From positions 1 through 28,200 of IMG/VR virus record IMGVR_UViG_3300009182_000251: DNA of 28,200 bases; one strand, 5' to 3'. The DNA is from a virus. Under the pieces are notes generated by a model. That model did no database searches. It was not told the origin of the DNA and saw only the letters and a list, made by a program, of their open reading frames with translations. Position numbers and translations under genes: made by a program. Positions 1 to 8,555 of the stretch are shown here, piece by piece. How positions within the stretch are numbered: position 1 is the first letter of the stretch; each line of letters opens with the position of its first letter.

Positions 1-1
1 A

Positions 2-2635
2 GGAGACGCAGACGGTTGGATCAGCGATCTGGGTGTGGAATTTGATACCAGCACTTGGAACGTTAAGTCAGATGGTCTCATCTACACAGATCCACAGTTC
101 TTGGCACAGCTACACAAGTTCCTCATGGGATTGGGCGTGCCCAGAGACATAGTGAGCCAGATCAGCTACAGCGAACAGGGCATGCAGGAAGACACATACG
201 TTAGCTTTGATGCCAATGCCTTCGGTGACTACGTGGCTGATCAGTTCGTGATAGGCGATGCTAAAACCATGGATGATCGCAAGACCGAGATCATACGTGC
301 CATGCTGGTCAACATCAGGGACGGTAACCAGAACAGAGCAGCTGGCATATTCAACCAGCTGCGCCAGCTGGGAGCCAAATGGCCGGAGCTTGATGCCATA
401 GAAAAGAGCTTGCGTGCTGGCAAGAACCTCACAGAAAGCGCACTGGCCAGAGAGGCACTGACCAATGCCAAGCGCAGCCTGTGGAGCGAACTGCCCGGAG
501 GCAACTGGTGGACTGTGGGCCGTGTGATAGATAGGATGATCTATGCCACGGTGACCAAGGACGATATCAGAACAGTGCTAGAAGGATTCAAGCGAGACAT
601 ACTCACGCAGCAGAACCAGCTCACACAGGGCCAGGGCGCAGAAGTGCTGGCAGGTCTCACTAACCTGCGCAGGCTCAGCATGGCAGGCGTGAACTGGCCC
701 GAGATAGGTCAGATGCTCACACGGAACAAGCGCCACATCATGCGTGCTGCGCTGCAGGAGATCAAGCACTTTGGTTCTGAAGATCTCAGTGACGATGAGC
801 TACCCTCCATATACAAGCATCTCAAGCAGCTGAACGTGGCCTGGCCAGAGATGGCAGTGATAGCCGATGGCATTGATACCATACGACAGCTGGGAGAAGC
901 CGCTGGTCCCAAGATGATAGCCACAGGTGCCGGCAAGATCAAGAATCCTGCGCACAGCGACGATGTTAAGTACGAAGGCAGCCCCGATGCCTATGATTTT
1001 GGTCCGCAGAAGGCAAACTATGATGCGCTCAAGGCGCTGCTGGCACGCAACGGCAAGCGATTGACTTATCTAGCTGTGGAACGCAGCACCGAAGGACCAG
1101 ACACCTTGGTAGCCACCGGTCCGGGTGTGGTATGGTTCAAGAAGACACAGTGGGGCGGTGGTGGTAACTGGGTATGGATCAACGGCGTCAAGAGCAACTT
1201 ATCCACCGTGCTCAAGCTAAGCCCGGCGGCGCAAGATGCGTTGTTTACCGCCCCACAGAGCCAAGCGATCAAGGCTACCAAAGGCAAACCCTTGGCCTAT
1301 GTCAAGGCTTTGGTAGCCGACGGTGTCACAGGACGGCAGCTGCGCAGCGAGGTTGACAGCGTAGCCGACCAGATAGTGGGCGATCTTGCCAAGACTTTGA
1401 GCTACAATGCCGACAAGCTGTCGGTATATCGACGTTTTATCAGCAGATTAGAACATGATTCTGGGACCAAGCTTAGCAGCCTTGACCCGCAACTTGTGAT
1501 TGACAAGGCCATGCCCATGTTGATGCAGCACTTGATAGGCAATCTTAGATGGGACAGCAATCGCTTTGAGAATCTCTTGAAATCCTACAAGGATAACGGC
1601 ATCAAGATATGGCCTAATGATATCAAGGCCGAGATTCTCAAGCAGTGGAGCGAGATACAACAACAGCTGCACGACGTTGACAACATCATGGATGGCAGGA
1701 GCATGACAATTGGTCGCAGGTTGCGCGGCTTTGGCATCGATAGTCCAGAGATCGAAGAGAAGAATCTCCAGCAGCAGCTGCAGGACAACAAGGCCAAAAT
1801 CATCAAGAACCTACTGTCTAGATTACGTGACGGACATATCAGCCTGGTAAAGCCTAAGATAGATCGACTCAAGCAGTTTGGTGTAACCTGGCCGGAGCTA
1901 GATGTCATGCTCAAGAGCATCAATTCTCAGCTTAGCGAAGATTGGCACGATGTTGACACAGATGACTATGACGAAGTCTATGGTCGCGTAGGCAGCGCCT
2001 TGCAGGACATAGAAAATGGCTTGCGCACACACATGGAAGAGTGGCATGCTGAAATGGTGGTGAATGGCCTTGCTGACCTAGCATCGCTGTTGGACGATAC
2101 TGATTGGTTAGACGCTCCAACACCCAGCGAATATAGCTTGGATCTCGCTAAGCAAAAACCTCTGTTTGTCAAGGCGCTGCTGTTTGGCATGAAACATTCA
2201 GACCATGACAACGTTCAAGATGCCATACGCATGCTGGAAGACTACTGGCATGTGCGTTGGCCAGAACTGGACACCATCAACAAGAGCATGCGTGCTGGCA
2301 AGTTAAAAGAATCCGCACCAAGCCATGATGAAGAAGCCTATCGCTATGCTGAAGAGATGGCTGCTAATCTTCCAGAAGTCGCAGCTGATCCTGTGGATGC
2401 CATGCATGTGTTCCTACACGCAGCTGATCATCCCCAGGTCATAGGACCCTGGGCTGCAGAATATTTTGCGCCTCACAAGGATCTGTGGATACGCTGGCTT
2501 CTGGCACAGATGAAGGGTGATGAGTATGCCACAGACGAGATATATGAAGCAGTGAGCATGCTCAAGCGCATGCGCCTGCCTTGGCCAGAGCTTGACGTGA
2601 TCGTTCGCAGCATGGGAGCAGACTTCCGTGGCTAA
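2..2635 (+). CDS. Giant WPELD-repeat protein, 5'-truncated by window
   Basis: The reading frame is open to the left edge, so the GTG at 35 is probably not the start and the gene begins outside the window. About 877 residues are visible. Counting from position 35, W-P-E motifs lie near residues 116, 221, 270, 619, 742 and 850. Several are preceded by a basic helical stretch of the form K-x-x-I-x-R-x-L-L and followed by K/R-S-M/L, so the protein looks like a chain of helical repeats of roughly 105-120 residues. Residues about 308-415 form a different, Gly/Trp-rich segment (VVWFKKTQWGGGGNWVWING) that may be an inserted domain. No signal peptide or membrane segment is visible in the part seen. 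The next gene starts inside its last codons and shares the repeat, so the two are probably paralogous and co-expressed. I do not recognise a named family; a phage virion or injected internal protein is a guess. Confidence 0.85.
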   Translation, partial: GDADGWISDLGVEFDTSTWNVKSDGLIYTDPQFLAQLHKFLMGLGVPRDIVSQISYSEQGMQEDTYVSFDANAFGDYVADQFVIGDAKTMDDRKTEIIRAMLVNIRDGNQNRAAGIFNQLRQLGAKWPELDAIEKSLRAGKNLTESALAREALTNAKRSLWSELPGGNWWTVGRVIDRMIYATVTKDDIRTVLEGFKRDILTQQNQLTQGQGAEVLAGLTNLRRLSMAGVNWPEIGQMLTRNKRHIMRAALQEIKHFGSEDLSDDELPSIYKHLKQLNVAWPEMAVIADGIDTIRQLGEAAGPKMIATGAGKIKNPAHSDDVKYEGSPDAYDFGPQKANYDALKALLARNGKRLTYLAVERSTEGPDTLVATGPGVVWFKKTQWGGGGNWVWINGVKSNLSTVLKLSPAAQDALFTAPQSQAIKATKGKPLAYVKALVADGVTGRQLRSEVDSVADQIVGDLAKTLSYNADKLSVYRRFISRLEHDSGTKLSSLDPQLVIDKAMPMLMQHLIGNLRWDSNRFENLLKSYKDNGIKIWPNDIKAEILKQWSEIQQQLHDVDNIMDGRSMTIGRRLRGFGIDSPEIEEKNLQQQLQDNKAKIIKNLLSRLRDGHISLVKPKIDRLKQFGVTWPELDVMLKSINSQLSEDWHDVDTDDYDEVYGRVGSALQDIENGLRTHMEEWHAEMVVNGLADLASLLDDTDWLDAPTPSEYSLDLAKQKPLFVKALLFGMKHSDHDNVQDAIRMLEDYWHVRWPELDTINKSMRAGKLKESAPSHDEEAYRYAEEMAANLPEVAADPVDAMHVFLHAADHPQVIGPWAAEYFAPHKDLWIRWLLAQMKGDEYATDEIYEAVSMLKRMRLPWPELDVIVRSMGADFRG

Positions 2636-5600
2636 GGTGGAACAGATCATGGATGAGCTGCGTGCGGGCCTCAAAGCAGGTAACGTGCATGCCGTGAAGA
2701 GAGCCACTAACAGTATCCTCGCAATGGGTCTGGACCCTGACCTACAACTGCATGCCGAGCAGCCACTGATAGAGCGCACGCTGCAGATACTGATGAGGCG
2801 CGGCAAGGAATACCAGGACAGTGTCCACGGACCAAGCCAGCACTTCCGCACGGTGGCGCACATCATAGACACGTTGACGCCCAGAGATTGGCCAGGCATA
2901 GCCAAGATACTGGAAGATAACAAGCATGAGATCATCAGGGACCTGCTGCTGAGGATGCGCGAAGGTTGGACGGCCAGCGCACTGATAGCAGCCAAGGACC
3001 TGCAGCGCTGGGGCAGGCGTTGGCCTGAGCTAGCCACCATAGCACGCACCGCATTAGATGATGTTGACAGGGTAGACGAGAGCCGGGATGATTACACGCC
3101 CAGCACAGAAAACCTCTTGCGTTATTTGCGTCAGGATTTAGACAAGGGCGACCACGATGCTGCGCTGGAGATCATAGGCGAGCTGGCATGGCCCACGCAT
3201 CCCAGCATGGATCTCAGTGAGTTGCTCAACAGTCACAAGCGAGGTCTCATGCGAGCCATGCTAACTACTATGAGCAGCAATGACAGCGAAGGTGTGCAGT
3301 ACATCATGCCACAGTATCTGGGTGGATTTGCCAAGTTTGGCGTGCATTGGCCTGAGTTCGACACCATAGAACGCAGCGTGGCTGCCATGGGGCATGAACA
3401 GCGTGATGCGGTTGATGAGGATTATGCGCTGGGCGAACCTGCACCGCAGGAGATCAACGACTTGTTTGAGTTCCTAGAAAACAGTGACGGATTCAATGCA
3501 GTAGCATCGCTGTACCGCCTCGCTGATGCCGATCTGGATCCCACCTATGCTGAAGATATCGCACCATACAAGGATCTGATCATACGCGGCATGCTGCAGT
3601 GGGCCAATGAAGAACCAGAATGGGCACCAACTGTGCTCACAGCCATAGACACTCTGCGCGACATAGGCCTAGACTGGCCAGAGCTGGCTGCTGTCAGCAA
3701 GAGCGCACTCAGCGATTTCGATCAGCTCACAGAGACCAATCCCGTGTATGCCAAGCAGGATGCTGAACGTGCCGTGCGCGGCATATCATCAAACCTCGAG
3801 AAGATGCGCCGTGTAGGGCTGCAGTGGGAGGCATACTACCAGCTGATCGATGCGCTATATGGAGTGTTGGCCGTGAATCGCAGCTACGCAGACATGACCA
3901 CGCCTGTGCTGGAACACTACAAGACCGACATCCTGCGTACCTTGCTGTGGAGCATCAAGACATCAGTGGAGCAGGGCAGGCACGACATGTTCATGAACAG
4001 CATGTTTGATGCGTTTGATCGTGCTAGAGTCAACTGGCCAGAGATTGATGCTATCAAGCGCAGCATGCGAGCTCGCGCTGAACAGTCAGCTGGCATAGCA
4101 GAGTCAACCATGAATCCTCATCAGCTGCGCTATATCACACAGACGCTGGATAATCACACTCCGTGGAAGGCAGCTAATGCCATGATCCAGCAGGGACTGC
4201 GCTATGACAGCAATCCTGAGATCAAAGCGCTCTGGGATGCCAACAAGGATCGCACAATCATACACATGCTCAAGCTGATCAAAGCTGATCCAAACCACAC
4301 AGGCGTTCCGCTGATGATCAAGGACTTCAAGACCATTGGCCTACCTTGGTCAGAGATAGACAGTATAGCCCGCAGCATCAGTGTGGGCATAGCAGAAGCT
4401 TGGAGCAAGAAGTACAAGCGCAGCATCAACTGCAGCCATCCCAAGGGTTTCAGCCAGAAGGCACACTGTGCAGCACGCCGCAAGCGCAGAGCAGGTGGCA
4501 AGACCAAGAGCAAGAGCGTGGGTGAAGCCATCAATCCCATCAGCGATCGCGGTGCTATAGCCTACAGCCCCATACACAAGCCTCGCGAACCTAGGAAGGT
4601 AGAGCCAGCCAAGCTGGGTGTGCAGGTTGATGTGCGCAGAGAGCATCCGCGCGATCCAGATGAATATGTGTACAAGAAACCCAAGCCCAAGAAGACGTTC
4701 AGCCTGGATGACGAGCTAGACGAAGCCATACGCGGACAGCACCGCTGGATACAGCGTGTGGCAGACAACCTAGCCTGGGATTTTGAGCACAATCGCGATC
4801 TCGAGATCGGATATACCATTCAGAAGCTGAACCAGACTGATCCCAGCGAGGTCCAAGAGATATTCGAACCATTAGCCCAGAGCTATGCTGATTGGTTCCA
4901 GCGCATGGTCGATGCCAACAGCGTTGATTTTGGCCTTCGAGAGCTGGACAGGCTGCTGGGTTACATCAGGGAGGCCTATCCACAGATAATCGCAGCAGTG
5001 GAACACAACAAGACAGCTATCATGCGCTATCTGCTGACCTTGGTCAGGGAAGAACATCACGATTTAGTAAAGAGCCGCATTGCTCTGCTCAGAGACCTCG
5101 GAGCTGATTGGAAAGAGCTCAACATGATAACTCGCAGCCTGCTTGAGAACGAGGATCCTGACAAGCAGCAGCGCAGCAAGGCTGAAGCTCGCCAGACCAT
5201 CTTGGACATGTTCGCTCGCGACATGGCAAAGAACGGTGATCGTGGCATCTACTACGTGATGTATCACATGGACGACTGGGGATTCAAGCTGGCAGATTGG
5301 CCGGAACTGCTGCCTTTGATCGATGCTCACAAGCATCGGATAGTGAGCGAACTGCTCAAGACACACCGAGGCGACTATGGCAGGAATCGCGAAGGAGTGC
5401 GGCTGTCACTGGACAGAATGCGCAGGATAGGCCTTGATTGGCCTGAGTTGGATGTCATAAGAAAGAGCCTTGATGCCGGCGAGAGACTGAACGAGGATGG
5501 CGACTTTGAAGAGATCATGGAATTCTTAGCTGGACAAATGAGTGACATGTCAGCGTTCCTCGAGGAAGGCAACGACCTATGGTTGGTTGGTGTGCTGAGC

Positions 5601-6422
5601 GAGATATACACCATGTTGGAAAACGAGAATCTTCACCAACAGTATTGGCCAGAACCCCATGACTGGGATATTGATCTAGAAGCTAACAAGACCAATTTCG
5701 TCAAGGGCATACTGGAAGCCATCAAGCTGGGCGAAGTCGATGAGGCTGTGCCGGCTGTGCACATGCTCAAGGATTATTGGCATGTCAATTGGCCAGAGCT
5801 TGATGTCATACTCAAGAGTGCCAATGCTATCAGGGCACAGGAGATTGATGAGCTACGTGGCTATCGTGCTGATCCCGTGTATCGTGCTGCCAAGCGAGAG
5901 TTCAAACCTCACAAGATGAAGACTCACAGCGAGCGCGACACGGCCATGGAAAAGCTCACTGACTACCTGGAGACACAGGGGTTCAAGCACATCGGTCAGG
6001 GTAGCTACAGCGAGATCTATCTCAAGCCAGGCTATCCATGGATGTTCAAGCTGTGGAGCCACGATCCCGCTTACCTATGGTGGATCACCTGGGCAGCCAA
6101 GCATCAGGACAATCCCAACGTGCCACGAGTCAAGGGCCTACCTGTGAAGATAGCACCAGACACCTATGTGGTACGATTGGAAAAGCTGCGCGGCCGCAGC
6201 CGCTATGATCACAAGCAGCTAGCCGACATGCTAGACGGTATTGAAACGGTTGATGACATCAGCAAGGAAGATCTGCAGTGGATCCGCAGGGAATATCCAG
6301 GCATCTATGATGCGCTGCGAGTGATACAGCGTGCTGGTAGCGATTTCGTGGTTGACCTGCACAGCGACAACATAATGATGCGCGGGCAGATACCGGTATT
6401 GGCTGATCCAGTAGTGGGCTGA
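2628..6422 (+). CDS. Giant WPELD-repeat protein with C-terminal kinase-like domain
   Basis: A protein of 1264 residues. The GTG start overlaps the preceding stop by 8 bases and has GGGAG 9 bases upstream. Motifs of the WPEL/WSEI/WKEL type lie near residues 132, 241, 350, 470, 574, 828, 891, 938 and 1055. The early ones are spaced 104-120 residues apart, as in the upstream gene. Near residue 602 the repeats are interrupted by a Cys/His motif (CSHPKGFSQKAHC) and a very basic tract. Residues about 1100-1264 resemble a small protein-kinase-like fold: a Gly-rich loop (GQGSYSEIY), a Lys in FKLW, a catalytic-loop-like DLHSDNIMMRG and a DFG-position DPV. Such C-terminal domains occur in marine phage proteins by my recollection. 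The His-x-Asp-Asn loop suggests nucleotide binding, but activity is not shown. Its stop abuts the stop of the opposing gene with no spacer. Function unknown. Confidence 0.9.
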   Translation: MAKVEQIMDELRAGLKAGNVHAVKRATNSILAMGLDPDLQLHAEQPLIERTLQILMRRGKEYQDSVHGPSQHFRTVAHIIDTLTPRDWPGIAKILEDNKHEIIRDLLLRMREGWTASALIAAKDLQRWGRRWPELATIARTALDDVDRVDESRDDYTPSTENLLRYLRQDLDKGDHDAALEIIGELAWPTHPSMDLSELLNSHKRGLMRAMLTTMSSNDSEGVQYIMPQYLGGFAKFGVHWPEFDTIERSVAAMGHEQRDAVDEDYALGEPAPQEINDLFEFLENSDGFNAVASLYRLADADLDPTYAEDIAPYKDLIIRGMLQWANEEPEWAPTVLTAIDTLRDIGLDWPELAAVSKSALSDFDQLTETNPVYAKQDAERAVRGISSNLEKMRRVGLQWEAYYQLIDALYGVLAVNRSYADMTTPVLEHYKTDILRTLLWSIKTSVEQGRHDMFMNSMFDAFDRARVNWPEIDAIKRSMRARAEQSAGIAESTMNPHQLRYITQTLDNHTPWKAANAMIQQGLRYDSNPEIKALWDANKDRTIIHMLKLIKADPNHTGVPLMIKDFKTIGLPWSEIDSIARSISVGIAEAWSKKYKRSINCSHPKGFSQKAHCAARRKRRAGGKTKSKSVGEAINPISDRGAIAYSPIHKPREPRKVEPAKLGVQVDVRREHPRDPDEYVYKKPKPKKTFSLDDELDEAIRGQHRWIQRVADNLAWDFEHNRDLEIGYTIQKLNQTDPSEVQEIFEPLAQSYADWFQRMVDANSVDFGLRELDRLLGYIREAYPQIIAAVEHNKTAIMRYLLTLVREEHHDLVKSRIALLRDLGADWKELNMITRSLLENEDPDKQQRSKAEARQTILDMFARDMAKNGDRGIYYVMYHMDDWGFKLADWPELLPLIDAHKHRIVSELLKTHRGDYGRNREGVRLSLDRMRRIGLDWPELDVIRKSLDAGERLNEDGDFEEIMEFLAGQMSDMSAFLEEGNDLWLVGVLSEIYTMLENENLHQQYWPEPHDWDIDLEANKTNFVKGILEAIKLGEVDEAVPAVHMLKDYWHVNWPELDVILKSANAIRAQEIDELRGYRADPVYRAAKREFKPHKMKTHSERDTAMEKLTDYLETQGFKHIGQGSYSEIYLKPGYPWMFKLWSHDPAYLWWITWAAKHQDNPNVPRVKGLPVKIAPDTYVVRLEKLRGRSRYDHKQLADMLDGIETVDDISKEDLQWIRREYPGIYDALRVIQRAGSDFVVDLHSDNIMMRGQIPVLADPVVG
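4431..4535 (+). other. Cys/His plus basic insert within repeat protein
   Basis: About residues 602-636 of the giant kinase-tailed protein. C-x-H and H-C pairs bracket a KGFSQKA core, followed by a run rich in Lys and Arg (ARRKRRAGGKTKSKS). The arrangement could bind a metal ion and nucleic acid. I recall similar short motifs in other marine phage proteins but cannot name the family with certainty. It separates two blocks of WPELD repeats. Confidence 0.5.
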
Positions 6423-6653
6423 TCAGCACAGGGTTTTGACAGCTCTATGTGCGCGATTATCTATAATACGCCAGTTGCCTGGCCGCTCAGCCTGCAGTGC
6501 TTCTGCATCTTCAATTGACTGGCAGCAGAAGCTTTCCCAACACTTATACAGTGTATCATGCTCACGCAGGGCGATGATGCGCTGGAAAGAACGTACCTCG
6601 GGGCTCAGCTCATCAGTAGTGATGAATGGAACGATTGAGTCAATATATGCCAT
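6423..6653 (-). CDS. Small hypothetical protein (76 aa)
   Basis: A 76-residue soluble protein with three Cys (KCWESFCCQ) in its middle. I chose the ATG at 6653 because it shares its A with the TGA stop of the upstream gene (TGATG), a classic coupled start; a GTG one codon earlier is possible. Its stop directly abuts the stop of the opposing giant gene. It is the last of three tiny genes read leftward from a sigma70-type promoter near 7035-7062, which suggests early expression. A plus-strand frame over the same bases (6436-6687) has poorer composition and no linked neighbour. No family recognised. Confidence 0.7.
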   Translation of the reverse strand: MAYIDSIVPFITTDELSPEVRSFQRIIALREHDTLYKCWESFCCQSIEDAEALQAERPGNWRIIDNRAHRAVKTLC

Positions 6654-6817
6654 CACTCATCACCTTTGGTGCTGTTGTGGTAGATGATCAGGAAGAACAC
6701 GCCCAACGCGATGTAGAGGTTAGTACCTAAACCAATCAGCGTGATACCTGCCACTAGGCTACCCAGTGACAGAACCATGGCACCCAGAGCTTTGATGAAT
6801 TCGCTATTGTTATCCAT
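6653..6817 (-). CDS. Small two-helix membrane protein (54 aa)
   Basis: Fifty-four residues: a short polar head (MDNNSEFIKAL) followed by two closely spaced hydrophobic stretches, roughly residues 12-31 and 34-46, ending in a polar tail. It is probably an inner-membrane peptide, although one long helix is also possible. The ATG has AAGG about 10 bases upstream. The stop overlaps the next start by one base, which supports both genes. It lies in the middle of a leftward three-gene block. Many phages carry such peptides near lysis or host-takeover genes, but nothing here assigns a role. Confidence 0.72.
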   Translation of the reverse strand: MDNNSEFIKALGAMVLSLGSLVAGITLIGLGTNLYIALGVFFLIIYHNSTKGDE

Positions 6818-6837
6818 GCCAGTTTGCCTTGTGTGAG

Positions 6838-6845
6838 AATTTATC
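6838..6845 (-). promoter_or_regulatory. Possible late-type octamer GATAAATT
   Basis: Matches TATAAATA at six of eight positions, about 20 bases before the 54-residue membrane gene, in the 48-base gap after the 48-residue gene. It could provide a second, later start for the last two small genes. The match is weak. Confidence 0.3.
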
Positions 6846-6865
6846 TTCCTGGTGTAGTGAGTGGA

Positions 6866-7012
6866 TCATCGCATCCACTCTTTGTGATAGCGTATGAGCG
6901 TCTCTATGGTACGGTCGTCCAGCTGGGGCTCGCACATGGCAGCGATATAGATATCAGCGTCTAGATTGCGTGATGCGCAGTATTTTCGTGCTAATTCCAA
7001 CAGCTTTTCCAT
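6866..7012 (-). CDS. Small hypothetical protein (48 aa)
   Basis: A 48-residue soluble protein beginning MEKLLELARKYC. The start at 7012 is fixed by a strong AGGAG placed 6 bases upstream. The frame stays open further upstream, but that extension has a different, Arg/Ser-rich composition and overlaps a better gene on the other strand, so I excluded it. It is the first gene after a good sigma70-type promoter and so is probably expressed early by host RNA polymerase. It is mostly helical with two Cys. No family recognised. Confidence 0.75.
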   Translation of the reverse strand: MEKLLELARKYCASRNLDADIYIAAMCEPQLDDRTIETLIRYHKEWMR

Positions 7013-7034
7013 GAACTTCTCCTGTCTCAAGAAC

Positions 7035-7062
7035 ACATTAGCACAGAATACCTGCCTGTCAA
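7035..7062 (-). promoter_or_regulatory. Sigma70-type promoter, leftward
   Basis: Read on the minus strand: a perfect -35 TTGACA, a 16-base spacer, and TAATGT with an extended -10 TG one base before it. Transcription would start near 7028, about 16 bases before the 48-residue gene, leaving room for its AGGAG. This fits a host-polymerase early promoter for the three small leftward genes. Confidence 0.65.
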
Positions 7063-7090
7063 CCGATAATCTGTGCCAAAAACGCCGCGC

Positions 7091-7098
7091 GATAAATA
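7091..7098 (+). promoter_or_regulatory. Late-type promoter octamer GATAAATA
   Basis: Seven of eight matches to the T4 late octamer TATAAATA, 20 bases before the ATG at 7119 and divergent from the sigma70-type promoter at 7035-7062. It would drive the rightward membrane-protein block. Confidence 0.55.
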
Positions 7099-7118
7099 TC
7101 CGCACAGGGACTCGGATC

Positions 7119-7400
7119 ATGGATGAATACTTTAAGCTGGTTGGTGAGGTAGGTTTTCCCATGGCTGCTGCCCTGGGCGGTGGATATTTTGTGTTCCTCA
7201 CTCTGAAGTTCATACTAGCTGGTGTGATGAGCTCAGTCAAGGGTCTAAGCGGTATCATCATAGCACTGGACAATCGTGTAAAGACCATGAACCACGATGT
7301 GATACGCATTGACACGCTGATGAGCAATGCACTGGGAGTGAGGCCAGACATCGAGCGCATAGCACGCGCTGATGGCAAGAACGATGCTAGGCGGGATTGA
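7119..7400 (+). CDS. Small membrane protein, paralogue 1 (93 aa)
   Basis: Ninety-three residues. A short amphipathic start (MDEYFKLVGEVGFP) leads into a hydrophobic stretch (about residues 14-36) and then a charged helix ending in a basic/acidic tail. The ATG at 7119 has GGGA about 8 bases upstream. The plan and the motifs (GFP near residue 12; a later I-I-A-L-D-x-R and M-N-x-D-x-I-R) match the protein at 7523, so the two look like diverged duplicates. A short N-terminal anchor followed by a cytoplasmic helical tail recalls phage holin-like or YvrJ-like small membrane proteins, but this is inference. The next gene starts three bases after its stop. Confidence 0.78.
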   Translation: MDEYFKLVGEVGFPMAAALGGGYFVFLTLKFILAGVMSSVKGLSGIIIALDNRVKTMNHDVIRIDTLMSNALGVRPDIERIARADGKNDARRD

Positions 7401-7403
7401 AGA

Positions 7404-7514
7404 ATGATGTCCAACCAGCGCCTCGGACTTTTACTGTTATTCTTCCTGGCAGCCTACTTTGTGCTGGGTAGTAGCCTAGCCAGAGACGAGCTGCTTTGGC
7501 TAATGGCTCACTAG
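7404..7514 (+). CDS. 36-residue single-helix membrane peptide
   Basis: Starts ATG-ATG three bases after the previous stop and ends at a TAG nine bases before the next start. The peptide is a polar N-end (MMSNQRLG), one hydrophobic helix (about residues 8-24) and a short charged end (ARDELLW). It could also be read as a signal sequence with an SLA cleavage site. The Shine-Dalgarno match is weak, so translation is probably coupled to the upstream gene. Position and length fit a phage membrane peptide such as a holin or lysis accessory, but nothing proves it. Confidence 0.55.
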   Translation: MMSNQRLGLLLLFFLAAYFVLGSSLARDELLWLMAH

Positions 7515-7522
7515 GATCTAAC

Positions 7523-7948
7523 ATGGATATAGCTGCAACCATCAACAAGTATGGTTTCCCAATAGTTGCTGCCGGAGGCCTCAGCTACATAATCTACTAC
7601 ATCTGGCGCTGGGCCACCATGGAGATCAAACCCATACTCAGCGAAGCCAACGGCGTTCTCATCGCGCTGATCGACCGCATACGCATGCTAGACAACGATC
7701 TCATACGATTGAACCAGAAGCTGAACATAGTGCTGCAGCTCAGAGGCAAGGAGATCGAAAGCGAACGGCATCTGCATGATGTCAAGACCACAGCTGAGGC
7801 ACAGAAGCGCGAGCTGGAAGCAGCATCGCAGCAGAAGAAAGCCGCAGAAGAGCTGGCCCACGGCAAAGTACCAAGGACCAGGAAGAAACGCACGCCGATC
7901 AAGGACCAGGACAGCGATTCCAAGGAAGCTGCCAGCGGCAGCAGCTGA
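7523..7948 (+). CDS. Membrane-anchored coiled-coil protein, paralogue 2 (141 aa)
   Basis: The ATG at 7523 is preferred over an in-frame TTG at 7496 because AGGA lies 6 bases upstream and the TTG falls inside the previous small gene. The order is: amphipathic N-end with YGFPIVAAGG, one membrane helix (about residues 12-28), a conserved-looking helix with ALIDRIRMLDNDLIRLNQKL, then a Lys/Glu/Ala-rich coiled coil (about 75-115) and a basic then acidic tail. I recall proteins with a very similar first 70 residues in marine T4-like phages, usually unnamed. It resembles the 93-residue protein two genes upstream. A role in lysis or membrane tethering is inference only. Confidence 0.82.
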   Translation: MDIAATINKYGFPIVAAGGLSYIIYYIWRWATMEIKPILSEANGVLIALIDRIRMLDNDLIRLNQKLNIVLQLRGKEIESERHLHDVKTTAEAQKRELEAASQQKKAAEELAHGKVPRTRKKRTPIKDQDSDSKEAASGSS

Positions 7949-7961
7949 TAAATATGCTATG
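7947..7961 (+). promoter_or_regulatory. TAAATA-N4-ATG start element
   Basis: GATAAATA followed by four bases and ATG, overlapping the previous TGA stop. No Shine-Dalgarno sequence is present. It could be a late promoter giving a nearly leaderless message, or an A-rich non-Shine-Dalgarno ribosome site. The same geometry precedes the genes starting at 10592 and 16008. Confidence 0.4.
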
Positions 7962-8555
7962 CGCATCAAAGACATCATCCCAGAATCCACACGCTATCGC
8001 CGGATGGCTCCAAAGACCTTGGATACCATCTATGCCAAGCAGGCCTATGACCGAGAATTGGCTGCTGTGAACGCAGCCAACGCTGCCCAACAGCGGGAAA
8101 TCGATAATGCCAAGAAAAGAGAAGATTATGCCCAGAAGAAGGACGCTGGCACATTGCCAGATGATCCCATAAAGGTATATTCCATTCACATATCACGCCC
8201 ATATGTTCGCCATTGGCGCAGGACGCATGACAGGCAATGGGCACTAGAACATGCCAAACGGTGGCGTCGGATAAAACAGGCTGTACCAACCCACATCAAA
8301 CAAGAAATATACAATGATCCAAGCTATCAGGCAGCTGTCATTCGCATCTGGGATCTAGCCGATCTGGTGCTCAAGACCTATGAGATGCCTCCGCCCAACT
8401 TCGGAGTGGCTTCTGGGTTCTCCAGGTTGGATAGGGTGGGAGCTGACAAGCAAGACGCTGTTGATGCGGTGATCGACCTCACTGATGCCATAAAGAAAGT
8501 CCTGCGCAAGAACAACATCGACGACACAGGACGTCAGCTGCCACCGCAGCGCTGA
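7959..8555 (+). CDS. Hypothetical soluble protein (198 aa)
   Basis: I chose the ATG at 7959 (MRIKDIIPEST), just after the stop of the preceding gene. Starting at 7776 would overlap that gene by 170 bases. There is no Shine-Dalgarno site. Instead GATAAATA (7947-7954) sits exactly four bases before the ATG, an arrangement shared with two other genes here. The protein has a charged helical first third rich in Ala, Gln and Lys, a basic middle (HWRRTHDRQW, KRWRRIK) and a helical C-terminal third. It has no membrane segment. Its stop abuts the stop of the opposing cyclase gene through a TGATCA palindrome. Function not recognised. Confidence 0.8.
   Translation: MRIKDIIPESTRYRRMAPKTLDTIYAKQAYDRELAAVNAANAAQQREIDNAKKREDYAQKKDAGTLPDDPIKVYSIHISRPYVRHWRRTHDRQWALEHAKRWRRIKQAVPTHIKQEIYNDPSYQAAVIRIWDLADLVLKTYEMPPPNFGVASGFSRLDRVGADKQDAVDAVIDLTDAIKKVLRKNNIDDTGRQLPPQR

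Noticed and set aside
2414-3049. Minus-strand open frame of 211 residues
   Set aside because: It spans the junction of the two giant genes, is Ser/Arg/Cys-rich in the way antisense frames are here, and has no ribosome site or family features.
6436-6687. Plus-strand frame of 83 residues
   Set aside because: The opposite strand holds two genes joined by a TGATG overlap with better composition.
7012-7414. Upstream extension of the 48-residue leftward gene
   Set aside because: It would run antisense through the membrane gene at 7119; the ATG at 7012 has AGGAG at ideal spacing.
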